Part shown: positions 28,682 through 40,342 of the stretch, in pieces
Layout: every line of letters begins with the position of its first letter
How positions within the stretch are numbered: position 1 is the first letter of the stretch
Assembly: GCF_001463745.1 (NCBI RefSeq)
Contig: NZ_BBWJ01000051.1
Coordinates: 1-64,000, forward strand
Source: Aureimonas sp. AU22
GTDB taxonomy: Bacteria; Pseudomonadota; Alphaproteobacteria; Rhizobiales; Rhizobiaceae
Reading direction: 5' to 3'
DNA: 64,000 bases
Translations under genes and position numbers: made by a program
The notes under the pieces: generated by a model
What the model was told of the DNA's origin: nothing
The model's database searches: none
What the model saw: the letters and a program-made list of their open reading frames with translations, nothing else

Positions 28682-29629
28682 ATGCCTTTGACCGAAACCT
28701 TGGAAAGCTCGCAGACCTTCCTGCGCACTCTGGCCGCCCAGGCCGCCGCCTTCCTTCCCAATCTCGTCGTCGCGCTTCTGATCCTGGCGATCGGCTTCTT
28801 CCTGGCCGGACGCCTCGCCCTGCTCGTCACGCGCGCCTTCGGGGCGTCGGCCAAGATCGACCAGACGGTGCGCGGGCCGCTCGTCGCGATCGTGCGCTAT
28901 GTCGTGATCGTGATGACGCTGATCATCGCGCTCGGCCAGGTCGGCGTGCAGATGACCTCGCTGCTTGCCGTGCTCGGCGCCGCGGGTCTGGCGGTCGGTC
29001 TGGCCCTGCAGGGCACGCTGACCAACATCGCCGCCGGCATCATGCTGCTCTGGCTGCGCCCGTTCCGCGTCGGCGACTATATCGAGACCCAGAACTTCTC
29101 CGGCACCGTCCACGAGATCGGTCTGTTCACCTGCCATCTCGAGACGTTCGACGGCCTCTTCGTCTTCGCGCCCAACTCGACGCTCTGGAACGTGTGGATG
29201 CGCAATCACTCGCGCGCCGCCTCGCGGCTTCTGGCCTGGTCCGTGACCGTGCCGCGCGAGGTGCCCTTCGAGGAGGCACGCGAGGTGCTGGTCGACGCCT
29301 GGCGTCGCGAGGGCGCCGACGGACGTCTCAGCGAGCCGGTGGCCTTTCTCGACCAGCTGACCCCCGACGCCCAGGTGCTCGTGCTGCGTGGACGCGTGCG
29401 GGAAGGGGAGACGGCGACGGCGCAGCGGCGGATCGCCGAGGCGATCCGGCTCCGCTTCACCGAACGGTTCGGCGGGGCGGAACCGAAGGCGATCCAGCGG
29501 ATCGTGCCGGCCGACACCGATCCCTCGCGCTATCTCGGCGCGGACGAGGCGCCGAGCGCGAGCCCCGTTCTCGTCAACGACCGCGCGGACGCAGCTTCGG
29601 ACGGCGTGGTCGCCAGTCCGAAGGGGTGA
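28682..29629 (+). CDS. mscS: Small-conductance mechanosensitive channel (MscS family)
   Basis: The 315-residue inner-membrane channel has three transmembrane helices (about 25-47, 70-92, 95-120). The Gly/Ala-rich pore helix GLAVGLALQGTLTNIAAGIML is followed by the cytosolic beta domain RPFRVGDYIETQNFSGTVHEI. It opens on osmotic downshock. The C-terminal tail is Ala/Asp-rich and probably disordered. It sits between two terminators, so it is a single-gene unit. Confidence 0.9.
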   Translation: MPLTETLESSQTFLRTLAAQAAAFLPNLVVALLILAIGFFLAGRLALLVTRAFGASAKIDQTVRGPLVAIVRYVVIVMTLIIALGQVGVQMTSLLAVLGAAGLAVGLALQGTLTNIAAGIMLLWLRPFRVGDYIETQNFSGTVHEIGLFTCHLETFDGLFVFAPNSTLWNVWMRNHSRAASRLLAWSVTVPREVPFEEAREVLVDAWRREGADGRLSEPVAFLDQLTPDAQVLVLRGRVREGETATAQRRIAEAIRLRFTERFGGAEPKAIQRIVPADTDPSRYLGADEAPSASPVLVNDRADAASDGVVASPKG

Positions 29630-29642
29630 CGGGGCTCATACG

Positions 29643-29680
29643 AAAAAGGGCGACGGACCCGGAGGTCCGCCGCCCTTTTT
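29643..29680. terminator. Bidirectional terminator between mscS and rpsU
   Basis: AAAAAGGGCG (29643-29652) pairs with CGCCCTTTTT (29671-29680), with an inner CGGAC/GTCCG stem. The A-run and T-run on the two sides serve both converging genes. Confidence 0.88.
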
Positions 29681-29699
29681 CCATCGAAACGGAAGAGGC

Positions 29700-29954
29700 T
29701 CAGGCGCCGCGCGACGGAGCGCCCGGACGAACGGCCTTCTTCGGCGCGGGCAGCAGGCCCTCGCGCTGGGCCTGCTTGCGGGCGGCCTTGCGGGTGCGGC
29801 GGATGGCATCCTGCTTCTCGCGGACGCGGCGCTCGGACGGCTTCTCGTAAGCCCGGCGTTCCTTCATCTCGCGGAAGACGCCCTCGCGCTGGAGCTTCTT
29901 CTTCAGGGCGCGCAGCGCCTGTTCCACATTGTTGTCGCGAACGTCGACCTTCAT
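29700..29954 (-). CDS. rpsU: 30S ribosomal protein S21
   Basis: The 84-residue basic protein bS21 starts [20 protein letters not shown] and keeps the [11 protein letters not shown] core. The ATG at 29954 gives the family start, though an ATG two codons upstream (29960) is possible. The Lys/Arg/Pro tail is longer than in enterics, as is usual in alphaproteobacteria. Confidence 0.94.
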   Translation of the reverse strand: MKVDVRDNNVEQALRALKKKLQREGVFREMKERRAYEKPSERRVREKQDAIRRTRKAARKQAQREGLLPAPKKAVRPGAPSRGA

Positions 29955-30185
29955 GGGCATCCTTTCGATACGAGTGGCGAGGTCGAGCCCCGCGCGGGTT
30001 GATGTCCGGGGGTTGCCCGGCGATTCTTCATTCGTCCGTCGGCGGCGGAGCCGAAAGGCTCGGGGCCATTCCCCGAAGGGATGGGCCACGTCCGTCGCGG
30101 TCGGCAGGCAAACGATCGCGTGTCAATGGCCTCTTTCGCGGCCGAAATCAAGGTGCAACCGCCACCGGACCCCGTTTGCGACGCG

Positions 30186-34214
<4,029 letters not shown>

Positions 34215-34216
34215 TC

Positions 34217-34310
34217 GGAAAACGATTGCGAAGGCTGCGTTGTGGCGGGAAGGGATTGAACTCGGTCTGTAACGGATTGGGCTTCTGCTGACAGGATTAG
34301 GCTGACTGAA
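34217..34310 (-). repeat. Left set of degenerate ~22-base repeats after gyrB
   Basis: Read on the minus strand, a core like AGCCCAATCCCTTTC recurs four times: AGCCTAATCCTGTC, AGCCCAATCCGTTAC, AGTTCAATCCCTTCC and TTCGCAATCGTTTTC. The AATC cores are spaced 20, 21 and 30 bases apart. A second set in the same orientation is at 35421-35514. Multiple short end repeats of this spacing are typical of transposase-binding ends in Tn7-like and IS21-like elements, but no transposase is present. Confidence 0.5.
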
Positions 34311-34313
34311 CGC

Positions 34314-34372
34314 ATGCTCCGGTGACGGGTTTTCCGGAACCGGAGCATCGCTGAACCGGGTTGACCCCGGTT
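34314..34372. terminator. Two tandem hairpins between gyrB and the accessory region
   Basis: ATGCTCCGGT (34314-34323) is a perfect inverted repeat of 34339-34348. AACCGGG (34354-34360) pairs with CCCGGTT (34366-34372) and is followed by TCCGACTT. Either could terminate gyrB transcription or that of the oppositely oriented gene; neither has a strong T-run. Confidence 0.4.
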
Positions 34373-34400
34373 TCCGACTTCGAACGGCAAAGCTTGAGGT

Positions 34401-35234
34401 TCATGGATCGCATGCCGGGCATCTCCGCGACTTGGTCCTCCGTCTGACCCCATGGAAGGGGTCCTCGATGGTCGCCGGATGCGTATGACCCAGTACGGCG
34501 CCGGACGGGAGAGCCTCCGCGAGGGTGAACGTGAAGTCGATGTCCTGCACCCAGACATCTCGCGTTGCCGTTAGACGGGCCCATTCGAGCAACAAGTGTC
34601 TCGCCAGGTCACGTCTTTCACCGTCCGACGACCTGTCGAGGTTCAGGACGGCACGAACGAGCGTGGGGTAGCCCCGCTTGCGCAGCACCGGATGCGCGAC
34701 CCAGCCGAGGATCACCTGCACCCATTCGCTGCCGTAGATCAGGTAGTGTCCCGCCCCGCCCCCGGTCAGCGAGCGGCTGTCGAGGACGACGTGGAGCAAA
34801 CCGGCATCCCGCTCACGCTTCGGGAACGAGGCGAGGAGCGCGTCGGCGTCCGGGTAAACGGCGGCCAACTCCGGCTCGCTCCGGATGAGTTCCCTCACAT
34901 GGTCGTCGAGAGCCGCGGGGTCGTTGACCTTCAAGCCCTCCCTCGAGAAGCGTCCGGGGTCGTCCACCCGGCTGCCGTGGAAGACAACGGCGCGCGCCGC
35001 TGCAAGGTCGTCGGACAGTTCGTCGAGGAGGTCCTCCAAGCCGGGCACGGACGCCCTCCCGACGCGGTCGACCCATTCCGCGTCGTCGACGTAGAGTTGC
35101 TTTCGGGGCTTTCGGGTCAGGCGCTCCAAGCCTCCCGACTTCAAGCGGTCGCCGACCCAGTTCCCAATCGCAGGAACCCAGGTCGATGGCGACTCCCACT
35201 CGATCGTGAGGTCCGAGAAGTTGTCGTCGTGCAT
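34401..35234 (-). CDS. Hypothetical protein with ADP-ribosyltransferase-like signatures
   Basis: The 277-residue soluble protein matches no family I can name with certainty. Residues 85-89 FHGSR and 99-101 EGL, followed by HYLIYGSE ending at Glu170, recall the pattern of an ADP-ribosyltransferase fold (a His in the first strand, a Gly-Leu turn and a late catalytic Glu). This is a weak, motif-level inference. The gene lies between the two repeat sets. The C-terminus ends RRCPACDP. It may be a cargo toxin or effector of a lost mobile element. Confidence 0.6.
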   Translation of the reverse strand: MHDDNFSDLTIEWESPSTWVPAIGNWVGDRLKSGGLERLTRKPRKQLYVDDAEWVDRVGRASVPGLEDLLDELSDDLAAARAVVFHGSRVDDPGRFSREGLKVNDPAALDDHVRELIRSEPELAAVYPDADALLASFPKRERDAGLLHVVLDSRSLTGGGAGHYLIYGSEWVQVILGWVAHPVLRKRGYPTLVRAVLNLDRSSDGERRDLARHLLLEWARLTATRDVWVQDIDFTFTLAEALPSGAVLGHTHPATIEDPFHGVRRRTKSRRCPACDP

Positions 35235-35420
35235 CGGCTGCTCCCCGGGCGCGTGTCTGAGATGCTGTGGATGCCGATCGCGCCGGCTGGGCTGGCTTCG
35301 TCCGTCCGACAGGTTGTACGCATGTTGGCATCAGTCGCTCAAGGCGGCCATGTCCTCGCGGATGCCCGGTCACGTAGGCGTTCAAGCCCCGTCCAAGCCG
35401 TTGCGCGGAGCGGTCCGCAA
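35235..35420. other. Non-coding stretch inside the 514-base gap before vsr
   Basis: Together with the repeats at 35421-35514 and the sequence up to 35748, this forms a gap with no supportable gene. Frames are open in several directions because of high GC, but none has a family match or a ribosome binding site. It contains the upstream region of the minus-strand gene that starts at 35234. Confidence 0.4.
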
Positions 35421-35514
35421 ACAGCCCGAAAGGGTTTGGGCTGTCCGATGAAGGGGATTGGACCCACCACGTGAAAGGGATTGCGCTACTCCCCGAAAGC
35501 GATTGGGCCGCCGG
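35421..35514 (-). repeat. Right set of degenerate ~22-base repeats
   Basis: On the minus strand the core recurs as GGCCCAATCGCTTTC, AGCGCAATCCCTTTC, GGTCCAATCCCCTTC and AGCCCAAACCCTTTC, at 22, 23 and 22-base spacing. The set has the same orientation as that at 34217-34310 and is better conserved. The last copy also forms a hairpin: ACAGCCC (35421-35427) with GGGCTGT (35438-35444). Confidence 0.6.
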
Positions 35515-35748
35515 AAACTCCTGACCTCCGCGTCCGCCGTGCCCAACAATGCGACTCACCGGGCACGACGCCATGACCCGTAGCGCCCTTAGCGTGGTCG
35601 GCTCGGCGGAGCATCTGGCGGGACCGTCTACGCGACGCGCCGAACAGCCTTCGTTCGCGACGAAAACATGCGGAACTCGCTTCGGGCGCCTTTCCGCCGA
35701 GCACGGCCCGTGACGAACTTCCGCCCGCTTCGCGAGGGATGCAGGGCC

Positions 35749-36192
35749 ATGGACACGGTCAGCCCAGAAGCCAGGAGCGCCAACATGCGGGCGGTCCGGT
35801 CGTCGAACACACAGCCCGAGAAGGCGGTCCGTTCGATCGCTCACGCTTTGGGCTTGCGATTCCGCCTGCATCGGCGGGACCTTCCGGGAACGCCCGACCT
35901 AGTGCTGCCGAAGCATCACGTCGCCGTTTTCGTCCACGGTTGCTTCTGGCATCGCCACGAGGGATGCAAGGCGGCCTCTCTTCCGAAGACGCGGACGGAC
36001 TACTGGCAGGCGAAGTTCGACCGCAACGTCGCGCGCGACGCCAAGGCGCGGGACGACCTAGAGGCCCTGGGCTGGAAGGTCGTCGTGGTGTGGGAATGCG
36101 GCGTGAAGGATCGGGAGGCCGTCGGCGCCCTCCTGTTCCGGGCGCTGTCCCGCGACCTTCCGCTCCCGCCGCCGCACGAGAGTAGCGGCTGA
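35749..36192 (+). CDS. vsr: Very short patch repair endonuclease
   Basis: Vsr nicks next to T:G mismatches that arise when 5-methylcytosine deaminates, and normally accompanies a cytosine-5 methyltransferase. The 147-residue protein has the catalytic Asp50 in PGTPDLVLP, the signature VHGCFWHRHEGCK with zinc-ligand cysteines and histidine, and a TDYWQAKFDRNVARD helix. ATG 35749 (MDTVSPEARSANM) is the family start; upstream extension to 35668 is unlikely. The matching methyltransferase is probably the one at 40343-41308. Confidence 0.93.
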   Translation: MDTVSPEARSANMRAVRSSNTQPEKAVRSIAHALGLRFRLHRRDLPGTPDLVLPKHHVAVFVHGCFWHRHEGCKAASLPKTRTDYWQAKFDRNVARDAKARDDLEALGWKVVVVWECGVKDREAVGALLFRALSRDLPLPPPHESSG

Positions 36193-36264
36193 ACCCGGGG
36201 GAGGGGTGCGAGCCGTCCCTGTCTCGATAGCTCGCGACGGCAAACGGTCCCGTTCCCGACGCCG

Positions 36265-36861
36265 TCAGTCATGCAGTCCCCAGTTCTGGTCGGCGTCGTT
36301 GCGCCTGTTCGAGGCCTCCGGCGGCAGCGTCGACGAGACGCGCGGCTGTCCGTCGGTTCCCGTCCACGCGAGCGTGACGCCCCAGCCGGAACCCTTCCCG
36401 CTGTTGGTCGGGTAGCGCGACAGCGACTTCGTCACCGGGATCCCCGCGATCGTCATCGTGCCCGACCCCGTTCCCATGTGGGCGACGAAGAGGGCGTCGA
36501 GGAAGGAGTGGTCGAGGAGGTCGGCTTCCCGTACGAGGGACAGGTCGCGAAGGGCATCCGTCCGCCTCTTCCTCTCGTCGCGCCGGCGGCGGACCTCGAC
36601 GTCCGATACGTACGCTTCGGCCCCCGGGGCGTCCTGCGGCTCGGTCCCGCGTTCCATGGGCAGGCGCCCCTGGCGGTAAGCGGCGAGGATCGCAGCCGCC
36701 GCGTCGGGCCCAACGAGCAGCGTGATGTCCATGGGGGAGTCCCGCGCGACGATGTCAGCCTTCTCCTCGCGCGACAGGACCGATCCGGAGAGGATCGCCT
36801 TGCGGGCGAGCAGCGGCCTCAGGCCGGGCAGTCTCGACAGGAAGCCCGTCAGCGTGATCAT
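36265..36861 (-). CDS. Hypothetical protein divergent from the GHKL-nuclease operon
   Basis: The 198-residue soluble protein was not recognised. An N-terminal amphipathic stretch (SRLPGLRPLLARKAIL) is followed by a charged central helix rich in Arg/Asp/Glu (VEVRRRRDERKRR) and a Gly/Ser/Thr-rich C-terminal half. The gene is 171 bases from the divergent GHKL-nuclease gene, so they probably share a control region. It could be a regulator or an accessory factor of that operon. Confidence 0.6.
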   Translation of the reverse strand: MITLTGFLSRLPGLRPLLARKAILSGSVLSREEKADIVARDSPMDITLLVGPDAAAAILAAYRQGRLPMERGTEPQDAPGAEAYVSDVEVRRRRDERKRRTDALRDLSLVREADLLDHSFLDALFVAHMGTGSGTMTIAGIPVTKSLSRYPTNSGKGSGWGVTLAWTGTDGQPRVSSTLPPEASNRRNDADQNWGLHD

Positions 36862-37032
36862 GCGTTCTCTCCGTTCCGTGTCAGCCGTCCCGCGGCGCGG
36901 ATGTCCGCCGGCCCGGCCGCCTACGGCACGCGTCCGTCGCGGACGGGTCCCTGTTCACCGGACCGGCCGTCCTGTTAAGGAATCGGAAGGCCGCGAATCC
37001 TTGACGGGTGGCGCGGGCGCCGGGAGGGACCC

Positions 37033-39336
37033 ATGTACGACCCAAACGAGACATCCGTCGACCCGATCCCGCCGGGCGCCATCGACCGCGATTCCCGCCC
37101 CTACGAGTTCAAGATGAAGATCGAGGGCGGCGTCCTCGATAACCTCGGCATCAAGATGTACACGCGGGTGGGCAAGGTGCTGGTCGAGTTCGCGGCGAAC
37201 GCGTTCGACTCCGACTCCCCCTTCGTCGACATCCGCTTCGACGCGACCACGATCGCCTGGGCCCGCGACGAGGTCAGGCGCGAGGCGACTAAGAAGCTTG
37301 AGGCTGAGCGCCTCGACGAGGCTCCGCCCGCCGACTCGAGACGTCCGAAGCGCCGGGCCCACGTCATCGTCGACCCCTTGCCCGAGGACGTGACGATCAC
37401 GATCCGCGACACGGGGCACGGCATGAGCGCGAGCCAGATTGCCGAGGCGTTCCTCCCCCTCAACCGCAACCGGCGCCGGCGGAAGGGCGCACAGGAGGAG
37501 AGCGACTTCTACTCGGAGGCCGGCAAGCGCCTCGTCATGGGCCGCAAGGGGATCGGCAAGCTCTCCGCCTTCGGCGTCGCGGAGCGGATGAAGGTGAGGT
37601 CCAAGAGGGCGGGGCAGACGTTCTGGACCGAGGTGGACCTGCGGGCGGACACCCTGCGCATGACCACGGACATCGGTTCGGTCGTGATCCCGCACGAGTA
37701 CCACGAGGCCTTGCCGCACGAGGTCGACCACCACGGCACGACGATCACCCTGATGGGCCTTCGGTGCGACTCCATGAATTTCACCGGGGACGAGATCGAG
37801 TCGGTGCTGGCCGAGACGTTCAATCCGATCCGTCCCGAGGAGTTCGAGATCCGGTTGCAGGGCGACCCCATCCGGCAGCCGAAGCCCGAGCTGGAGTTCG
37901 TGTACCCGGAGGGGATGGCCGACGGGGGGATGGCGGAGGAGACGCTCGACGACCCCCATTGGGGCGCCCTAGACCTGCGCTATCGGGTCCAGTTCAGGAA
38001 GAAGAGCCTGCCCGCCGAGAAGCGGGGCGCCTACATCTACTCGAAGAACCGCCTCGCGATGGATCCCTCGCTCCTCGGCCTGAACACCGGGATGCACAAC
38101 TTCATGGCCCAGCAATATATGGAGTGCATCGTCGAGTCGGACGACCTCGACAACCTAAACGTCGACGTCATCGGTACGAACCGCGCGGGCATCATCCAGA
38201 GCAGCGACGTCGTGAAGAGCTTCCTGCGCCGCGTGACCGACATCATGCGGGAGGCGGTCAACGCACACGCGCGCTTCAAGGAGAGGGAAGCCGACCGGAT
38301 GATCGACACGGCGCCGGAGGCGCGTGAACTGCGTCGTGTCCTCACGATGATCGCCCCCAACCAACAGAGGCACGCCAGGGATCTCGCGAAGGTGTTCGTC
38401 GGTCGCTACGGGGTTCACTCCGACGAGTTCGAGCACCTGACCCCGCTGATCATCGGCACAGCCAACGCGGGCGAGATCCTGATCGACCTGATCCGAGTGT
38501 CGGGGAATGCCGAGAGCATCGCCGAGATCGCGCCGAAGCTCGTGGAGCTGCGCGAGGTCGAGCGCGACGACGCCATCAAGCTCTACCAGGCCCGGCGGAA
38601 CGGCATCATCGGTTTGGAGCGGGTCGTCGATGGCTCGATGAAGACGATCGGCAAGGGGCCGCACGACGAGCGCGCGCTCCACCAGCTCCTCAAGGCGTCC
38701 CCGTGGCTGATACGCCCCGACCTCTCCGGCTACATCGCGAGCGACGAGGGGATGGCCAACGTCCTCGACAGGCTGGCCGCCGAGTTGAAGGTGGACGGGT
38801 ACGCGCCGCCGCCGGCCGAGAACGCCAGCATCGCGCCCGAAGGCGAGACCGAAGATCAGGAACAGCGGCGCACCGTCCGCCCTGACCTCGTCGCATTGGT
38901 CGGGGACGGACCGCATCCCGCCAACGTGTTCGTCGTCGAGCTCAAGGCGCCGACGGTGCCGCTCAGGGTCGAGCACCTTACGCAGCTCAAGACCTACATG
39001 ACCCGCGTGCGGCGCTTCTTCGAGGCCGAGGGCACCGCCAACGGGCGGAAGGTCAAGGTCGAGGGCGCACTCATCGGCGCCCTGCCGCATCCGTCGACGA
39101 AATCCGACGGACAGATGCAGCTCTTGGCGGAGCTAGGGGACCGCGGTCCGAACGCCGACTGGGAGGTCTTGAGCCTTCACGAGATGCTCGCGCGGACCCG
39201 GCGGGTTCATGAAGAGATGCTAGGCGTCCTCAAACGGCGTGCCGACGAGGAAGCGGCCTCGTCGCGAGACTCGGTAGAAGGTGGCCAGGCGACGACCGCT
39301 TCGGCTACAGCCGGCGGGTCGGGGGAAACGGCATGA
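37033..39336 (+). CDS. GHKL (Hsp90/MutL-type) ATPase fused to a PD-(D/E)XK nuclease domain
   Basis: The 767-residue protein has an N-terminal GHKL ATPase: N-box VEFAANAFDSD (51-61), DTGHGM (126-131), GRKGIGKLSAFG (170-181) and GTTITL (235-240). The middle is helical. The C-terminus (about 545-690) looks like the DUF4263/Shedu-type nuclease: Glu547 in DERALHQLL, Asp618 in RPDLVAL, Glu636 and Lys638 in FVVELKAP, then QLKTY at 651-655. An ATP-driven clamp with its own nuclease is plausible. Its stop overlaps the next start (ATGA). It has vsr upstream and a DNA methyltransferase downstream, a defence-type context. The exact family is not recognised. Confidence 0.82.
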   Translation: MYDPNETSVDPIPPGAIDRDSRPYEFKMKIEGGVLDNLGIKMYTRVGKVLVEFAANAFDSDSPFVDIRFDATTIAWARDEVRREATKKLEAERLDEAPPADSRRPKRRAHVIVDPLPEDVTITIRDTGHGMSASQIAEAFLPLNRNRRRRKGAQEESDFYSEAGKRLVMGRKGIGKLSAFGVAERMKVRSKRAGQTFWTEVDLRADTLRMTTDIGSVVIPHEYHEALPHEVDHHGTTITLMGLRCDSMNFTGDEIESVLAETFNPIRPEEFEIRLQGDPIRQPKPELEFVYPEGMADGGMAEETLDDPHWGALDLRYRVQFRKKSLPAEKRGAYIYSKNRLAMDPSLLGLNTGMHNFMAQQYMECIVESDDLDNLNVDVIGTNRAGIIQSSDVVKSFLRRVTDIMREAVNAHARFKEREADRMIDTAPEARELRRVLTMIAPNQQRHARDLAKVFVGRYGVHSDEFEHLTPLIIGTANAGEILIDLIRVSGNAESIAEIAPKLVELREVERDDAIKLYQARRNGIIGLERVVDGSMKTIGKGPHDERALHQLLKASPWLIRPDLSGYIASDEGMANVLDRLAAELKVDGYAPPPAENASIAPEGETEDQEQRRTVRPDLVALVGDGPHPANVFVVELKAPTVPLRVEHLTQLKTYMTRVRRFFEAEGTANGRKVKVEGALIGALPHPSTKSDGQMQLLAELGDRGPNADWEVLSLHEMLARTRRVHEEMLGVLKRRADEEAASSRDSVEGGQATTASATAGGSGETA

Positions 39337-40283
39337 CGTATGACCTCGTCGAACTGAGAAAGGCGAAGTTCGCGAAGTACGATATTCTCTTCAAGCGCAT
39401 CATCGACCCGGAGCGTTCGATGCTCCGTGAGATGTTGGGGCTCGTTCGAGCTAGGTCGCTTCCGACGGAGTTTGCTGGATTCCCCCCGCGGAGCGTCGAT
39501 GCTCTGTTCTGGAAGCGGGGTTGGTATCACCATGTCGAGTTCCAGACACGTGACCACGCGACGATGCGATGGAGGATGCTCGAATACTACTGGCTCATCG
39601 CCAAGCATAGGTACAAGTTGCGGACAGGCGTAGATCCCAGGATCAAGCAGAAGGTTCTTTATGTCGGGAACGGAACGTCCGGCATGGCGTCGACGATCAG
39701 CGCAGGCGTTCTCGATTACGAGTTTCAACTGCTGGACCTTGAGTCCTTCAACGATGATTGGGCGGACCGCCTTCTACGGTCGACCGAGCCTTCCGACATC
39801 GTACTCGGCCTTCTATGCCGACCTTTCCTAGAGCCAGACGACTGGACCGAAGCCTACCGAAAGGAGTGGAAGAGGGCTGCCAGAATCGTGTCCCGTGAGG
39901 CCGAGATCGATCCGTTCCACGCTGGGGACGGTCCAGCACTCTTGTTGGTCGCAGCTCTGCTCAAGAAGGTGCCCGAGGACGTCAAAAGGAGTCTCGAGAT
40001 GGCAATCCGTGTCGATGTGCAACAATCCAAACTGTTCACTCAGGTTTTTGACGAAGGTGAAGACTCCGGCCGCGTCAAAATGGCACTGCGGATGATCCAG
40101 AAGCACGCCCAACAAAATGGGATCCTCCTTGACAAGGAGACTCAGGAGAGGCTGACCGAACTCGACGCCGATGTCTTGGAAGACCTGGCATATGACTTCA
40201 GAGGGGGGGCGGACATCGTCGAGCTGGTGGCCCGTGCGGGACACAGCGTCGACGGGGACGCAATAGAGTTCGATGGGTGGTAA
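39333..40283 (+). CDS. Rpn-like PD-(D/E)XK nuclease/transposase-family protein
   Basis: The 316-residue protein resembles the Rpn (recombination-promoting nuclease) and related PD-(D/E)XK families: FKRIIDPERSML at the start, catalytic Asp56 in PRSVDALFW, Glu69 and Gln71 in HHVEFQT, then RMLEYYWLIA. The C-terminal part is helical and could mediate oligomerisation. It overlaps the GHKL gene by four bases, so they are translated together. Its codon use has more A/T in third positions than its neighbours, suggesting separate acquisition. Rpn proteins are DNases in E. coli; its role here is unknown. Confidence 0.78.
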   Translation: MTYDLVELRKAKFAKYDILFKRIIDPERSMLREMLGLVRARSLPTEFAGFPPRSVDALFWKRGWYHHVEFQTRDHATMRWRMLEYYWLIAKHRYKLRTGVDPRIKQKVLYVGNGTSGMASTISAGVLDYEFQLLDLESFNDDWADRLLRSTEPSDIVLGLLCRPFLEPDDWTEAYRKEWKRAARIVSREAEIDPFHAGDGPALLLVAALLKKVPEDVKRSLEMAIRVDVQQSKLFTQVFDEGEDSGRVKMALRMIQKHAQQNGILLDKETQERLTELDADVLEDLAYDFRGGADIVELVARAGHSVDGDAIEFDGW

Positions 40284-40342
40284 AAGGTCGACCGATGGCT
40301 GGGACCGTCCTCACGACTGCGGCCGTCACGCCCTGAAGCGTT

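Noticed and set aside
34215-35520. Repeat sets considered as a CRISPR array
   Set aside because: The repeat core is only about 14 bases, degenerate, with spacers of about 8 bases, and no cas genes are present.
35486-35704. Small minus-strand frame before vsr
   Set aside because: No family resemblance, no ribosome binding site and Arg/Ser-rich shadow composition.
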